The notes beneath the pieces are model-generated. The model made no database searches. It was not told where the DNA came from and saw only the letters and a list, made by a program, of their open reading frames with translations. Below, piece by piece: positions 41,112 to 50,732 of a stretch of 64,000 nucleotides of DNA. Origin of the DNA: Pseudomonadota bacterium (GTDB lineage Bacteria; Pseudomonadota; Gammaproteobacteria; Burkholderiales; UBA11063). The position numbers and the translations under genes were made by a program. The stretch's first letter is position 1; the number at the start of each line of letters is the position of its first letter. The DNA lies in contig JAJTDW010000008.1 of assembly GCA_021298175.1 (NCBI GenBank), positions 1 through 64,000 of the forward strand. Reading direction: 5' to 3'.

Positions 41112-42134
41112 CTACAATAGTGAGGGAATCTTAATTATTTGATTAATTAATTTATTTGAGTCTAGTTCAATATTTACTCTTACAACCCATATTTTAGCAT
41201 TATTGAAGTGAGACAATTTAACATAATCTTTTTCAGTTACTAAAATTAAGTCGTAGTTATCTGGAATATCTTTTTCTTTAAAGTAATAATGGTCGGGAAA
41301 AGCTATCTTTTTATCTAACTTTATTTTATTAGTTTGTAAAAAATCAAAGAATTTTTGCGGGTTGCCTATGGCAGAAATCGCCACTACATTTTTATTCACA
41401 AAATAACTTGGTTGCTGTGACACGCAACTAATTGGATTATAAACATCTTGTAGCACCAATTTTTGGGAAGTTACTAAGATATTTTGAGATAATTTATATT
41501 TGTTACGCAATTCTTCTATATTCGAAGTATTTACTACAATTGCATCAACAGTTTTTAAACGGGTTACAGATTCTCTTAACGGACCCATGGGTAATAAATA
41601 CCCATTACCCATCATACGGGTTGCATCAATTACTACAATTTCATAATCACGATATAATTTATAATGCTGCAGACCATCATCTGTCAGAATGATTTTTATA
41701 TCAGGGTATTTTTTTAGCAATTGCAATCCAGCAAGATAGCGGTTTTTACCAATAGCAACTGGGATATTATTTTGTGCATAGATTAAAGCTTCATCACCAA
41801 CTAATTGACAGTCTGCATCTGGAGTCACAACTGTTGTACCTAATGCGTTACTTTTGTAACCACGTAGGATAATTCCAACGGATATACCACACTCAATTAA
41901 ACTAGTAGCTATATGTTTAGTAAGAGGGGTTTTACCCACTCCACCAACGCTAATATTACCAATTACTACCACTGGTACTCTAAGTTTAGATTGTTTAAAA
42001 ATTCCTATTTTGTAACAATAATAGCGACTCTTACTAATAATTAAAAAGAGATAGCTAAGAGGTAATAGTATTAGTGTTAAAATAAAACTTATATTTTTAT
42101 ACCAATGGTGTTCAATTATATTTTGTAGTTTCAT
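41112..42134 (-). CDS. lpxK: tetraacyldisaccharide 4'-kinase
   Basis: VVVIGNISVGGVGKTPLTKHIATSL, GIILRGYKS, VGDEALIYAQ, DDGLQHYKLYRDYEIVVID. Confidence 0.96.
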   Translation of the reverse strand: MKLQNIIEHHWYKNISFILTLILLPLSYLFLIISKSRYYCYKIGIFKQSKLRVPVVVIGNISVGGVGKTPLTKHIATSLIECGISVGIILRGYKSNALGTTVVTPDADCQLVGDEALIYAQNNIPVAIGKNRYLAGLQLLKKYPDIKIILTDDGLQHYKLYRDYEIVVIDATRMMGNGYLLPMGPLRESVTRLKTVDAIVVNTSNIEELRNKYKLSQNILVTSQKLVLQDVYNPISCVSQQPSYFVNKNVVAISAIGNPQKFFDFLQTNKIKLDKKIAFPDHYYFKEKDIPDNYDLILVTEKDYVKLSHFNNAKIWVVRVNIELDSNKLINQIIKIPSLL

Positions 42135-42249
42135 GTATACTCATTAAAATAGGTACTTATACATTATTATACTATAATTAATAATTTCTGCTATAATTTA
42201 ACCTACTAAATCTTCAATTAGTTGGAACCTAGACAAGAAAGAACCTGTT

Positions 42250-43377
42250 ATGAAAAATAATCCATTAGCGATGTATGAAATTGCCAAAAGTTTTGATGTT
42301 ATTGCTCCTAATAAAGAGCAAAAATCTATAAAAGCTAATAATGATATTGATGCAATTAAGACTTGGCTAACTGAGTTTAGTGATAGTCCAAATACTTTTA
42401 TTTCTTATAGGCAGACTTCCGAACGGTTTATTTTATGGTGTATACAGCGTAATCTAAAGTTATCTAGTGTAGCACGGGAGGATATTCAAGATTATCAAGC
42501 ATTTTTATTATCTCCAAGCCCGCACGAGTTTTGGTGTGGAGCTTCTAAACCACGTAATAGTAAAGATTGGAAGCCTTTTGTTAAAGGTTTATCAGCATCA
42601 AGTATTCGCTTAAATTTACAAATTTTAACTACAATGTATGCTTATTTAGTACAAAGTGGTTACTTAATGCAAAATCCATTTAGTTTGATTAAAAGAAAAG
42701 CACAGCCAGTAGTAAATAAAGGTATTGAGCGCTATTTAACGCATAAAGAGTGGTCTTATGTCATTGAATTTATTGAGCAGATGCAGAAGAAAAGCATTTT
42801 ACAGCAACAGCAATACGCGCGTACTAAATGGGTGTTTTTTTTACTTTATTTGACGGGTTGTAGGAGAAGCGAAATTGTAAATGCACGAATGAGTGATTTT
42901 ATGAATAAGCATGATAATTGGTGGTTAAAAGTAATAGGCAAGGGCAATAAATATGGGGAAATTCCCGTTACTAATGATTTGTTAAGTGCTTTAATAGATT
43001 ATAGAAGGTCTTTAAAGCTAAGTGACTATCCAAGTACCATAGAAACGCAATTACCAATTGTCGTTAGTCTTAAGTCAGGTATCGGGGTATATTTACCAAT
43101 TACTGATTCTATGTTGTATAAGCTAATTAAAAGTACAGCTTCTAAAATTGCTACATTTGTTAAAATCAAAGACCCAGCAGCAGCCTTTGTGATTGAAAAA
43201 GTTTCCACGCATTGGATGCGGCATACTTCGGCAACTCATCAGGTAGACGCTGGGATTGATATTCGCATAGTAAAAGAAAACTTACGTCATAGTATGTTAG
43301 AAACAACTATGAAATACCAACATACTGAAGATAATGCTAGGCATAATGAAACCAACAAAAAATTTGGAATTAAATAG
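42250..43377 (+). CDS. tyrosine recombinase / site-specific integrase (XerC/D-like)
   Basis: LTGCRRSEIVNARMSDF, HWMRHTSATHQVDAGIDIRIVKENLRHSMLETTMKYQH (R...HxxR...Y catalytic set). Confidence 0.92.
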   Translation: MKNNPLAMYEIAKSFDVIAPNKEQKSIKANNDIDAIKTWLTEFSDSPNTFISYRQTSERFILWCIQRNLKLSSVAREDIQDYQAFLLSPSPHEFWCGASKPRNSKDWKPFVKGLSASSIRLNLQILTTMYAYLVQSGYLMQNPFSLIKRKAQPVVNKGIERYLTHKEWSYVIEFIEQMQKKSILQQQQYARTKWVFFLLYLTGCRRSEIVNARMSDFMNKHDNWWLKVIGKGNKYGEIPVTNDLLSALIDYRRSLKLSDYPSTIETQLPIVVSLKSGIGVYLPITDSMLYKLIKSTASKIATFVKIKDPAAAFVIEKVSTHWMRHTSATHQVDAGIDIRIVKENLRHSMLETTMKYQHTEDNARHNETNKKFGIK

Positions 43378-43465
43378 TACCTAATGCTCATTTTATAAAA
43401 TTACATATGTTATTGTGTATTGTATTATAATATCAGGGGAAGATTATTTTGAAAGGATACGTAAA

Positions 43466-43951
43466 ATGTTAAAACAACAATTTTTTGAAATCAATGACGG
43501 AATTACACAAGAGAATCGTTCTAAAATAGCTGAGCATTTGGCAAGCTTATTAGCGGACACTTACTCTTTATATTTAAAAACCCATAACTATCATTGGAAT
43601 GTAACCGGTCCAATGTTTAATGCGCTACATTTAATGTTTGAAGGTCACTATACTGAACTAGCTATCGCTGTGGATTTAATTGCTGAAAGAATCAGAGCTT
43701 TAGGTTTTCTTGCTCCTGGGAGTTATAATGAGTTCACTAAATTAACTAAAATTAAAGAGCCTAATAGTGCTTTAGAGGCAACTGCGATGATTAAAGATTT
43801 AATATTATCAACAGAAACTGTATTAAAAACTGCTCGTGATGCTCTACATTGTGTTGAAAAAGCTGAAGATCAAGTAACACTTGATTTAATCACACAGAGG
43901 TTACAGATACATGAGAAAAATGTGTGGATGCTAAGAAGCTTAGTGCTATAG
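43466..43951 (+). CDS. Dps-family ferritin-like DNA starvation protein
   Basis: YSLYLKTHNYHWNVTGPMFNALHLMFEGHYTELAIAVDLIAERIRALG; start set to ATG 43466. Confidence 0.95.
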   Translation: MLKQQFFEINDGITQENRSKIAEHLASLLADTYSLYLKTHNYHWNVTGPMFNALHLMFEGHYTELAIAVDLIAERIRALGFLAPGSYNEFTKLTKIKEPNSALEATAMIKDLILSTETVLKTARDALHCVEKAEDQVTLDLITQRLQIHEKNVWMLRSLVL

Positions 43952-45439
43952 TTATGCATCTTTCACATTATATGGGTAAGTTTTAATTTTTAAGATCTGC
44001 CCATATTTTACATTGCTTCCTTTAATCTTATTATCTTTACGCAATTCATGCACGCTCACATCAAATTTTTTCGCAATAGAATATAATGTATCCCCGTGGT
44101 TTACTTTATAGTGTACATGTTTTTTAGTTATTGTTAATGGGTGAGCCACCTTTTTAGTGTGGTAGTTCACATTATTGTTTTCATCTAAATTATCTACTAG
44201 GTTATTAAGTTGTTGTTTATGGGTATTACTTTGCTCATTAGGTAGTCTAGCAACTATTAATATAGGTTTTGAGTTATCATCCATAGTTACATTAGAAGCT
44301 TTGATTAAATTTTGGTCTTGGTTAATTGCTACATTCTCTGCTTCAGCTTGTGATACTAATGTATTAATAGCATCAGAATTATTATTTGTGGCTTGATTAT
44401 CTGCATATCCGATACTGTTTATAGGATCATTATTGTTAGTGTCATTAGCTGCAATTACTGCAGCATCATTGTATGATAAAGGTTTATTACTTGATGATTG
44501 TACTGTTGTATTAGTATTTGTATCTAGATTAGTATTGTTGAGCGCTAAATAAGTTATATTTTGTTGTACTGGTAGTAAAATTTGCATATTGTTATTTAGG
44601 GTATAATTAGAATTTTTAAATTGAGGGTTTAAAATATTAAAATTATATGTGCTAACGCTAGATTGTTCTATAATATCTTGAATTTTAGTGTTATTCACTG
44701 GGTGGGTTATTGCAAAATATGGTTGGTTAGGGATATTGGATAACTTAATACCAAATTTCTCTGGATTACGGATTATATTTGCTAAAGCAATTATTTTAGG
44801 TACATAAGCCGCGGTAATTTTACGTAATTGTAACTCATTGTATTGCACATTGCCAACTTTTTGATTGGAGGCATAGATAGCTTTACTCATTCCACCTTCA
44901 CCCCAATTATAAGCCCCAATGGCAACATCCCATTGCTTAAACATTAAATGCAAATAGTTTAGGTAAATAAGAGCGGCATTAGTGGATTTTACAATATTTC
45001 TACGTTCATCGATATCATTATTTTGTGCTAGATTAAATCTGGTTCCAGTGATAGGTACAAATTGCCACATTCCAGCATATGCATCAGTTGGGTTTTTTGC
45101 CAATGGGTCATAATTACTTTCGACTATGGGAATTAATGCTAGTTCGCTGGGAAGTGCATAGCGTTCAGTTTGGGTTAACATGTAGTATAAGTAAGGAGTG
45201 GCGTTTTTCATTAGTTTATCAAAAGTTGCTGGGTTTTTAGTATAGAATTTTTCATAATATTTGACAAGTTTGGTTTCTTCATAATTTAATTGAAATCCTT
45301 GTTGCATTCGATCCCATATATTTTGGCTTTGGCGTAAGTTATAATTATTCATCAGCATAAAGTTAGTCGAGGTGGGTTCAGAATTAGCCAATGTGCTAAT
45401 TGCGCAGATGCTTAATAGCAAGAGTAATTTTTTACACAT
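43952..45439 (-). CDS. mltD: membrane-bound lytic murein transglycosylase D with LysM
   Basis: ALIPIVESNYDPLAKNPTDAYAGMWQFVPITGTRF SLT core; C-terminal HYKVNHGDTLYSIAKKFDVSVHELRKDN LysM. Confidence 0.93.
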   Translation of the reverse strand: MCKKLLLLLSICAISTLANSEPTSTNFMLMNNYNLRQSQNIWDRMQQGFQLNYEETKLVKYYEKFYTKNPATFDKLMKNATPYLYYMLTQTERYALPSELALIPIVESNYDPLAKNPTDAYAGMWQFVPITGTRFNLAQNNDIDERRNIVKSTNAALIYLNYLHLMFKQWDVAIGAYNWGEGGMSKAIYASNQKVGNVQYNELQLRKITAAYVPKIIALANIIRNPEKFGIKLSNIPNQPYFAITHPVNNTKIQDIIEQSSVSTYNFNILNPQFKNSNYTLNNNMQILLPVQQNITYLALNNTNLDTNTNTTVQSSSNKPLSYNDAAVIAANDTNNNDPINSIGYADNQATNNNSDAINTLVSQAEAENVAINQDQNLIKASNVTMDDNSKPILIVARLPNEQSNTHKQQLNNLVDNLDENNNVNYHTKKVAHPLTITKKHVHYKVNHGDTLYSIAKKFDVSVHELRKDNKIKGSNVKYGQILKIKTYPYNVKDA

Positions 45440-45561
45440 TGTTTAGCACCTTAAAACTGGTATAATATTGTATGCATAGATAATTGTAACTTATTTTTAT
45501 ATATCTTGCAAGGAATTTTAAATATTTATGCATGTAAAAACAATTTAAGGAATTTGGTCAT

Positions 45562-46167
45562 ATGGTTGAAGTATTAGTTTTATATTATAGCTCAGGTGGT
45601 AATACAAAATCTTTAGCAAATTTAATAGCTCGTGGTATACAAAGTGTTGATGGCGTGAAAGCCAGAATTAGGACAGTACCATTAGTTTCGCCAGTATGCG
45701 AGGCAATTTCACCAGCTATCCCTGATGCTGGAAACCCATATGTGACATTAGAGGATCTAGTTGAGTGTGATGCTTTAGCATTAGGTTCCCCAGTTAGGTT
45801 TGGTAATATGTCATCCCATCTAAAATATTTTTTAGATAGTACATCACATGAGTGGTTAACAGGAGCTTTATCTGGTAAACCAGCTTGTGTATTTACCTCA
45901 AGTGGTTCTATCCATGGTGGTCAGGAAGCTTGTTTATTATCTATGATGATACCATTATTACATCATGGAATGTTAATCATTGGCTTACCTTATACCGAAA
46001 GTAAACTAATGACTACTACAACAGGAGGTACTCCTTATGGGGTGTCGCATTATTCTGGCATGAAAGATGATTTGCCAATTAGCGCTGATGAAAAGGAATT
46101 AGCTATAGCTCAAGGTGTCAGAATAGCTACGGTTACTCGTAAGCTTCATCAGAGCGAGCATTGTTAA
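45562..46167 (+). CDS. wrbA: NAD(P)H:quinone oxidoreductase WrbA-like flavoprotein
   Basis: VLVLYYSSGGNTKSLANLIARGI, GSPVRFGNMSSHLKYFLD, FTSSGSIHGGQE. Confidence 0.94.
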   Translation: MVEVLVLYYSSGGNTKSLANLIARGIQSVDGVKARIRTVPLVSPVCEAISPAIPDAGNPYVTLEDLVECDALALGSPVRFGNMSSHLKYFLDSTSHEWLTGALSGKPACVFTSSGSIHGGQEACLLSMMIPLLHHGMLIIGLPYTESKLMTTTTGGTPYGVSHYSGMKDDLPISADEKELAIAQGVRIATVTRKLHQSEHC

Positions 46168-46186
46168 TTATTTAATAGGTACAAAA

Positions 46187-46933
46187 ATGAAAATATTAGT
46201 TTGTGCAAAACGTGTAGTTGATGCCAATGTAAAAGTTAGGGTAAAATCAGATAATTCTGATGTTGATATTGAACATAGTAAAATGTCGCTTAATCCATTT
46301 GACGAAAACGCGATAGAGGAGGCATCTAGATTAAAAGAGGCTGGAATTGCAACTGAAATTATAGTGGTTTCAATTGGATCTGCAAAATGTGCTGATACTT
46401 TACGTACAGCATTAGCACGTGGTTGTGATCGGGCTATTTTAGTTGAGACAGATATGGTGTTAGAGCCTTTGTCTATTGCTAAAATATTGCAACAAATTGT
46501 TTTGCGAGAAACTCCAGATTTGGTTTTATTAGGTAAGCAGGCAATTGATGATGACGCTAATCAGGTAGGGCAGATGCTAGCTGGGATGTTAGATTATCCG
46601 CAAAGCACATTTATTTCTAAGATTGAGGTTATAGGTAATGTTTTGCTTACTACGCGTGAACTAGATAATGGTACTGAAGTATTAGAGCTATCAATGCCAG
46701 CTGTATTAACGGCTGACTTGTATTTAAATGAACCTCGTTTTATTAAGCTACCACAATTGATGTTAGCTAAAAAAAAGCCTTTAGAGCACTTAATGCTTTC
46801 TGATATGGATATTAAGCTACGTTCAACTACTCGGTTATTAAAGGCTTTTGACGGTGAAGTTAAAAAGCAATGTAAATTTATAAATACAGTGCCTGAACTA
46901 TTTGAAGTATTACAAGCAAAGAAGGTAATTTAA
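46187..46933 (+). CDS. etfB: electron transfer flavoprotein beta subunit
   Basis: MKILVCAKRVVDANVKVRV, NPFDENAIEEASRLKE, LGKQAIDDDANQVGQMLAGMLDYPQ. Confidence 0.97.
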   Translation: MKILVCAKRVVDANVKVRVKSDNSDVDIEHSKMSLNPFDENAIEEASRLKEAGIATEIIVVSIGSAKCADTLRTALARGCDRAILVETDMVLEPLSIAKILQQIVLRETPDLVLLGKQAIDDDANQVGQMLAGMLDYPQSTFISKIEVIGNVLLTTRELDNGTEVLELSMPAVLTADLYLNEPRFIKLPQLMLAKKKPLEHLMLSDMDIKLRSTTRLLKAFDGEVKKQCKFINTVPELFEVLQAKKVI

Positions 46934-46937
46934 TATA

Positions 46938-47882
46938 ATGAAAATACTAGTTATTACACATAAAGTCACACAAAATCCCGAATCTAATTTATTTAATGTA
47001 TTTGGCGCGGTTAAAAAATTATCTGGGCAATGCGATGTATTAGTAGTGGGGCATAACTTAGGTTCTATTGTGGATGAAATTGCAAAATATAAAGTTGTAT
47101 CTAAAGTTTTAAAACTTGATGATGCAAGTTTGGAACATATTTTAGTTGAAAATATTGCTAAACAAATATCTGAGATTGTAGGAGGATACACGCATGTACT
47201 AATTGCTGCTGATAGCTTTGGTAAAAACTTATTACCACGCGTTGCAGGTATTTTAGAGCTAGGGCAAATTAGTGAAGTAAGTGCGGTTATATCTCCTAAT
47301 ATTTATCAAAAGTTTATTTATGCAGGTAATGTTTTAGTTGAGGTTGAGGCATTAGACGACATTAAATTGCTGACAATTAGATGTACTAGTTTTAATGAAC
47401 ATCTTGATTTAAGAGATACTCAAGCGGAAGTTGAGGAAATTCAATACACTAATATAATTAGTAATAAAATAAAATTTGTAACTATAAACATAGATAATAA
47501 GCCAGTTGATTTATCTAATGCTAAAGTAGTAGTCACAGGTGGGAGATCATTAGGTTCAAAAGAGGCTTTTGATACTAATATACGAGAATTAGCCAAGTGC
47601 CTTAATGCTGGAGTTGGTTCAACTCGTGCTGCTGTTGAGGCGGGTTATGCAAATAATGATGCTCAGGTCGGGCAAACAGGCAAAATTGTTGCGCCGTTAG
47701 TGTATCTTGCTTTTGGTGTTTCAGGTGCAGTACAACATATTGCTGGTATGAAAGATTCAAAAACGGTAATTGCTATTAATATAGATCAGAATGCACCGAT
47801 ATTTGAATATGCAGATTATGGGTTAGTAGGGGATCTCTTCGAAGTTATTCCTCAATTGCTACTGCGCCTACAGCAATTTTAA
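46938..47882 (+). CDS. etfA: electron transfer flavoprotein alpha subunit
   Basis: [78 protein letters not shown]. Confidence 0.97.
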   Translation: MKILVITHKVTQNPESNLFNVFGAVKKLSGQCDVLVVGHNLGSIVDEIAKYKVVSKVLKLDDASLEHILVENIAKQISEIVGGYTHVLIAADSFGKNLLPRVAGILELGQISEVSAVISPNIYQKFIYAGNVLVEVEALDDIKLLTIRCTSFNEHLDLRDTQAEVEEIQYTNIISNKIKFVTINIDNKPVDLSNAKVVVTGGRSLGSKEAFDTNIRELAKCLNAGVGSTRAAVEAGYANNDAQVGQTGKIVAPLVYLAFGVSGAVQHIAGMKDSKTVIAINIDQNAPIFEYADYGLVGDLFEVIPQLLLRLQQF

Positions 47883-48010
47883 CTATGTCGATTGCTTCCT
47901 TATGTACTTAATGGTGCATGGCGGAATTAATCTTCTTGTTATAATTGTGTATGCTTGTAGCAATTCCATTAAAGTTAATAAATTTTACTTTTAAAAGAGA
48001 TAATAATAAA

Positions 48011-48190
48011 ATGCAACATGAAAACAAACAAAAATTAATTGAGATAACAAAAAATAATTTACCATTATGTTGTCCTATGCCTGATATGGTTAGCTGGGAT
48101 TCTCACCCTAGAGTATTTTTAGAAATAGAGAAAGAGCCAAGCGGCGAGATTATCTGTCCATACTGCTCTACAAAATATATTTTAAAATAA
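48011..48190 (+). CDS. zf-CHCC (NDUFS6-like) zinc-finger protein
   Basis: LPLCCPMPDMVSWDSHPRVFLEIEKEPSGEIICPYCSTKYIL; start set to ATG 48011. Confidence 0.88.
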   Translation: MQHENKQKLIEITKNNLPLCCPMPDMVSWDSHPRVFLEIEKEPSGEIICPYCSTKYILK

Positions 48191-48240
48191 GATATTAAAC
48201 AGGTTCTTAGGAATATATTATTGCGAATATTACTACAAAG

Positions 48241-48302
48241 TCTGTCATTTCGTGCATCACGCTTGCGTGCATCACGCTTGCGTGTGACACGCAATCCATG
48301 CA
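48241..48302. repeat. short tandem repeat cgtgcatcacgcttg x2 plus partial, within a gtcattt...caatccatgcac element
   Basis: 15-bp unit at 48251-48265 and 48266-48280; flanks resemble the 37733 palindrome. Confidence 0.75.
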
Positions 48303-48375
48303 CAATAATAATTTATGGATCCCCTGAGCAAGTAAACCTCAATATTTATAGTATAGGCTGGGTAGTAACTTACGA

Positions 48376-48394
48376 ATCATTGCTTAGCAATGAT
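48376..48394. repeat. perfect palindrome atcattgct-t-agcaatgat upstream of the zeta-like gene
   Basis: 9-bp arms, 1-nt centre, read directly. Confidence 0.7.
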
Positions 48395-48431
48395 GTGGTA
48401 GTCTATAAACAATTAAGTTATGGAATTAATT

Positions 48432-49061
48432 ATGAATATTATAAATCAAGAAATCATTAACCAGATCCAATTGCGTTATAATAATACCCCATTAGCAGTT
48501 TTTTTAATTGGCTCTAATGGTAGTGGTAAAAGCACTTTGCGTAATTATTTAAATTTGAGTGATATTCAAACTAATATTGATCCTGATGCGCTAAATCGCA
48601 TTTATAAAGAAAAATACCCTCAAAACTATCAGCTAGAATCTGCCAAACAAGCGTTAAAGATGTATTCTTATGCTTTAGATAATGATTTAAACGTTTGTTT
48701 AGAGAGTACTTTAAGTGGTCATGGTACAGTTAATAGAATCATAGATGCTAAAAAACGTGGATATTATGTCATAGGATATTTTGTGGGGCTAGATTGTGTT
48801 GATTTAAATATAAAGCGGATTGCTATGAGAGTTGCCAATGGCGGACACCATATACCAGATGATATTGTGGTTAAGCGTTATGTGGAATCAATAACCAATA
48901 TACAAAAAGTTAAAGATAGTTTTGATATTATTTATTTTTTAGATAATAGCGATACTAATTATAAGATTCAGTTTAATTACATTAATGGTAGTTATAATAT
49001 GTGCGCTAAAACTTTAGCACCATGGGCGTATAGTTTGAGTTTATCACTAATAAGAACTTAG
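48432..49061 (+). CDS. zeta-toxin-like P-loop ATPase/kinase
   Basis: FLIGSNGSGKSTLRNYL Walker A; NIDPDALNR; CLESTLSGHGTVNRIIDAKKRGYYVIGYFVGLD; RVANGGHHIPDDIVVKRY; likely ATG at 48432 (ORF track 48420). Confidence 0.75.
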   Translation: MNIINQEIINQIQLRYNNTPLAVFLIGSNGSGKSTLRNYLNLSDIQTNIDPDALNRIYKEKYPQNYQLESAKQALKMYSYALDNDLNVCLESTLSGHGTVNRIIDAKKRGYYVIGYFVGLDCVDLNIKRIAMRVANGGHHIPDDIVVKRYVESITNIQKVKDSFDIIYFLDNSDTNYKIQFNYINGSYNMCAKTLAPWAYSLSLSLIRT

Positions 49062-49200
49062 TACAGTGCGGTTTATGTAAAATTTTCAGAACATTGTAGG
49101 TATCAAGTAATAATTTAATAAAGGGTGTTGCTTGTACTTCAATTGTAATAAACTATCCAAGCTAAAACTTATAAACAAAAATCAATAACTGGACATTTTT

Positions 49201-49235
49201 GTCATTGCGAGGCATAATGCCGTGGCAATCTGAGC
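49201..49235. repeat. gtcattgcgaggcataatgccgtggcaatctgagc intergenic palindromic repeat
   Basis: attgc...gcaat and ggcat/atgcc complementarity. Confidence 0.65.
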
Positions 49236-49270
49236 TGTAGCAATTAAATTTAATATAAGGTGTGATAATT

Positions 49271-49690
49271 ATGGATATTGATATTCGTTGGAAACAAAGA
49301 TTTAATAATTTTACTCGTGCTTTAAAACAGCTTAAACTTGGAATAGAGATAATGCAACAGAGGGTTTTATCTATAATTGAAGAGCAAGGTGTTATTCAGG
49401 CTTTTGAATATAATCATGAGTTGGCATGGAATGTTCTTAAGGATTACTTGGAATATCAGGGGATAACTGGAATAATAGGCTCAAGAGATGCCACTCGAGA
49501 GGCCTTTAAAGGAGGCTTAATTGAGAACGGTGAAATTTGGATGGATATGATCAAATCACGTAATTTATCAACGCATACATATAATGAGGATACTGCACAA
49601 AAACTTATTAAGGTTATTCCGATTTATTATCAAGAGTTCTTAAAATTACAAGTCATAATGAATGGTTTTTTAGAAAAGACAGATTTATGA
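49271..49690 (+). CDS. nucleotidyltransferase substrate-binding protein, HI0074/HEPN-like
   Basis: RWKQRFNNFTRALKQLKLGIE...EYNHELAWNVLKDYLEYQG...GSRDATREAFKGGLIENGEIWMDMIKSRNLSTHTYNE. Confidence 0.9.
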   Translation: MDIDIRWKQRFNNFTRALKQLKLGIEIMQQRVLSIIEEQGVIQAFEYNHELAWNVLKDYLEYQGITGIIGSRDATREAFKGGLIENGEIWMDMIKSRNLSTHTYNEDTAQKLIKVIPIYYQEFLKLQVIMNGFLEKTDL

Positions 49691-50004
49691 AATTTGGGTT
49701 GCCAGATAAAACAATTGATATGATACATGGGGTATTTAAAAAATATAAACAAATTGATAAAGCTGTATTATATGGTTCTAGAGCAAAAGGTAATTATAAG
49801 AATGGTTCCGATATAGATTTAACTTTATTTGGCGATGGCTTAGATTATAAATTACAAATGGATATTTTTGATGATTTAGATGAGTTATTATTGCCGTATA
49901 TGATTGATTTATCTGTTTATTATGATATTTCTAATGATGAATTAAAAGAGCATATTGATAGGGTTGGAGTTGTATTTTATGAGCGTAAAGTAAAGCAGAT
50001 ATAA
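49687..50004 (+). CDS. minimal nucleotidyltransferase (MNT, HI0073-like)
   Basis: VLYGSRAKGNYKNGSDIDLTLFG; overlaps HEPN-like gene by 4 nt (ATGA). Confidence 0.92.
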   Translation: MKFGLPDKTIDMIHGVFKKYKQIDKAVLYGSRAKGNYKNGSDIDLTLFGDGLDYKLQMDIFDDLDELLLPYMIDLSVYYDISNDELKEHIDRVGVVFYERKVKQI

Positions 50005-50073
50005 CCAACCCAAAAAGTGAGGTAATGATCTGCTAAATTGAGTCAATTAAATTAACATATGTTGGAGTATTAA

Positions 50074-50732
50074 GTGAATACTAAGAATAACAGAAGTGCA
50101 GACGCATCAATTAAAGGTTATAATTATCAATTCTTGCATTCTATAAAAGATATTTTGGAAAGTGAATCTGATGCTGTACATACGGTTGAAGGAATTGAGG
50201 ATTTAGATATTGATACGAATGATAGCAGAACCTATTGCTATAATGTTTAATAGGTTTATTCATAATCCATCTGATGAGATTAGCTATAAATTATTTATTT
50301 ATGTAAAAAATAAAATTAAAAATAAACCTTTACCAAATTTAGATGCTCCAGAATTATTCAAGATTTTGCATAATAAAAAAGCAAAAAGAATTGATAAATT
50401 ATTAATCAACGATACCAATGTAGAAAATTTTATATCAAAATTTGAATGGAGATTAACTAAGCTATATGATAAATTAGAAATAGATCTTATAGATATTCTC
50501 GAATCTATTATGGGAGTATCTAATGCTGAGTCTAGAATGTTGTATTTACCTAATGCTGTAAAAATAATAATTAATTTAGCTATAAAGAAAAATCAATCAG
50601 AGAGACAGATTACAAAAAAAAAGCTTTATTGAACACTTGAAAAATTGTAAAAATACCTATCACGCCAGTTATATATTGAGGGTAAAAGGTTTTAAAGCCT
50701 TAAAATCTGAGATTGATAGTTATAAAAAATAA
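50074..50732 (+). pseudogene. degraded DUF4297/Cap4-like nuclease gene, multiple frameshifts
   Basis: Three fragments in shifted frames: NTKNNRSADASIKGYNYQFLHSIKDILE...EGIEDLDIDTND (50074-50250); AIMFNRFIHNPSDEISYKLFIYVKN... (to 50632); SFIEHLKNCKNTYHASYILRVKGFKALKSEIDSYKK* after a 9-A run (50614-50622). Confidence 0.65.

Noticed and set aside
48103-48460. Track ORFs 48103-48303 (-) and 48221-48460 (+) with RDARKRDARN / LRASRLRASRLRV repeats
   Set aside because: Produced by translating the 15-bp tandem repeat; no RBS or protein family support
36780-49235. CRISPR array interpretation of the cattgcgag repeats
   Set aside because: Copies are few, widely dispersed and without regular spacers or cas genes
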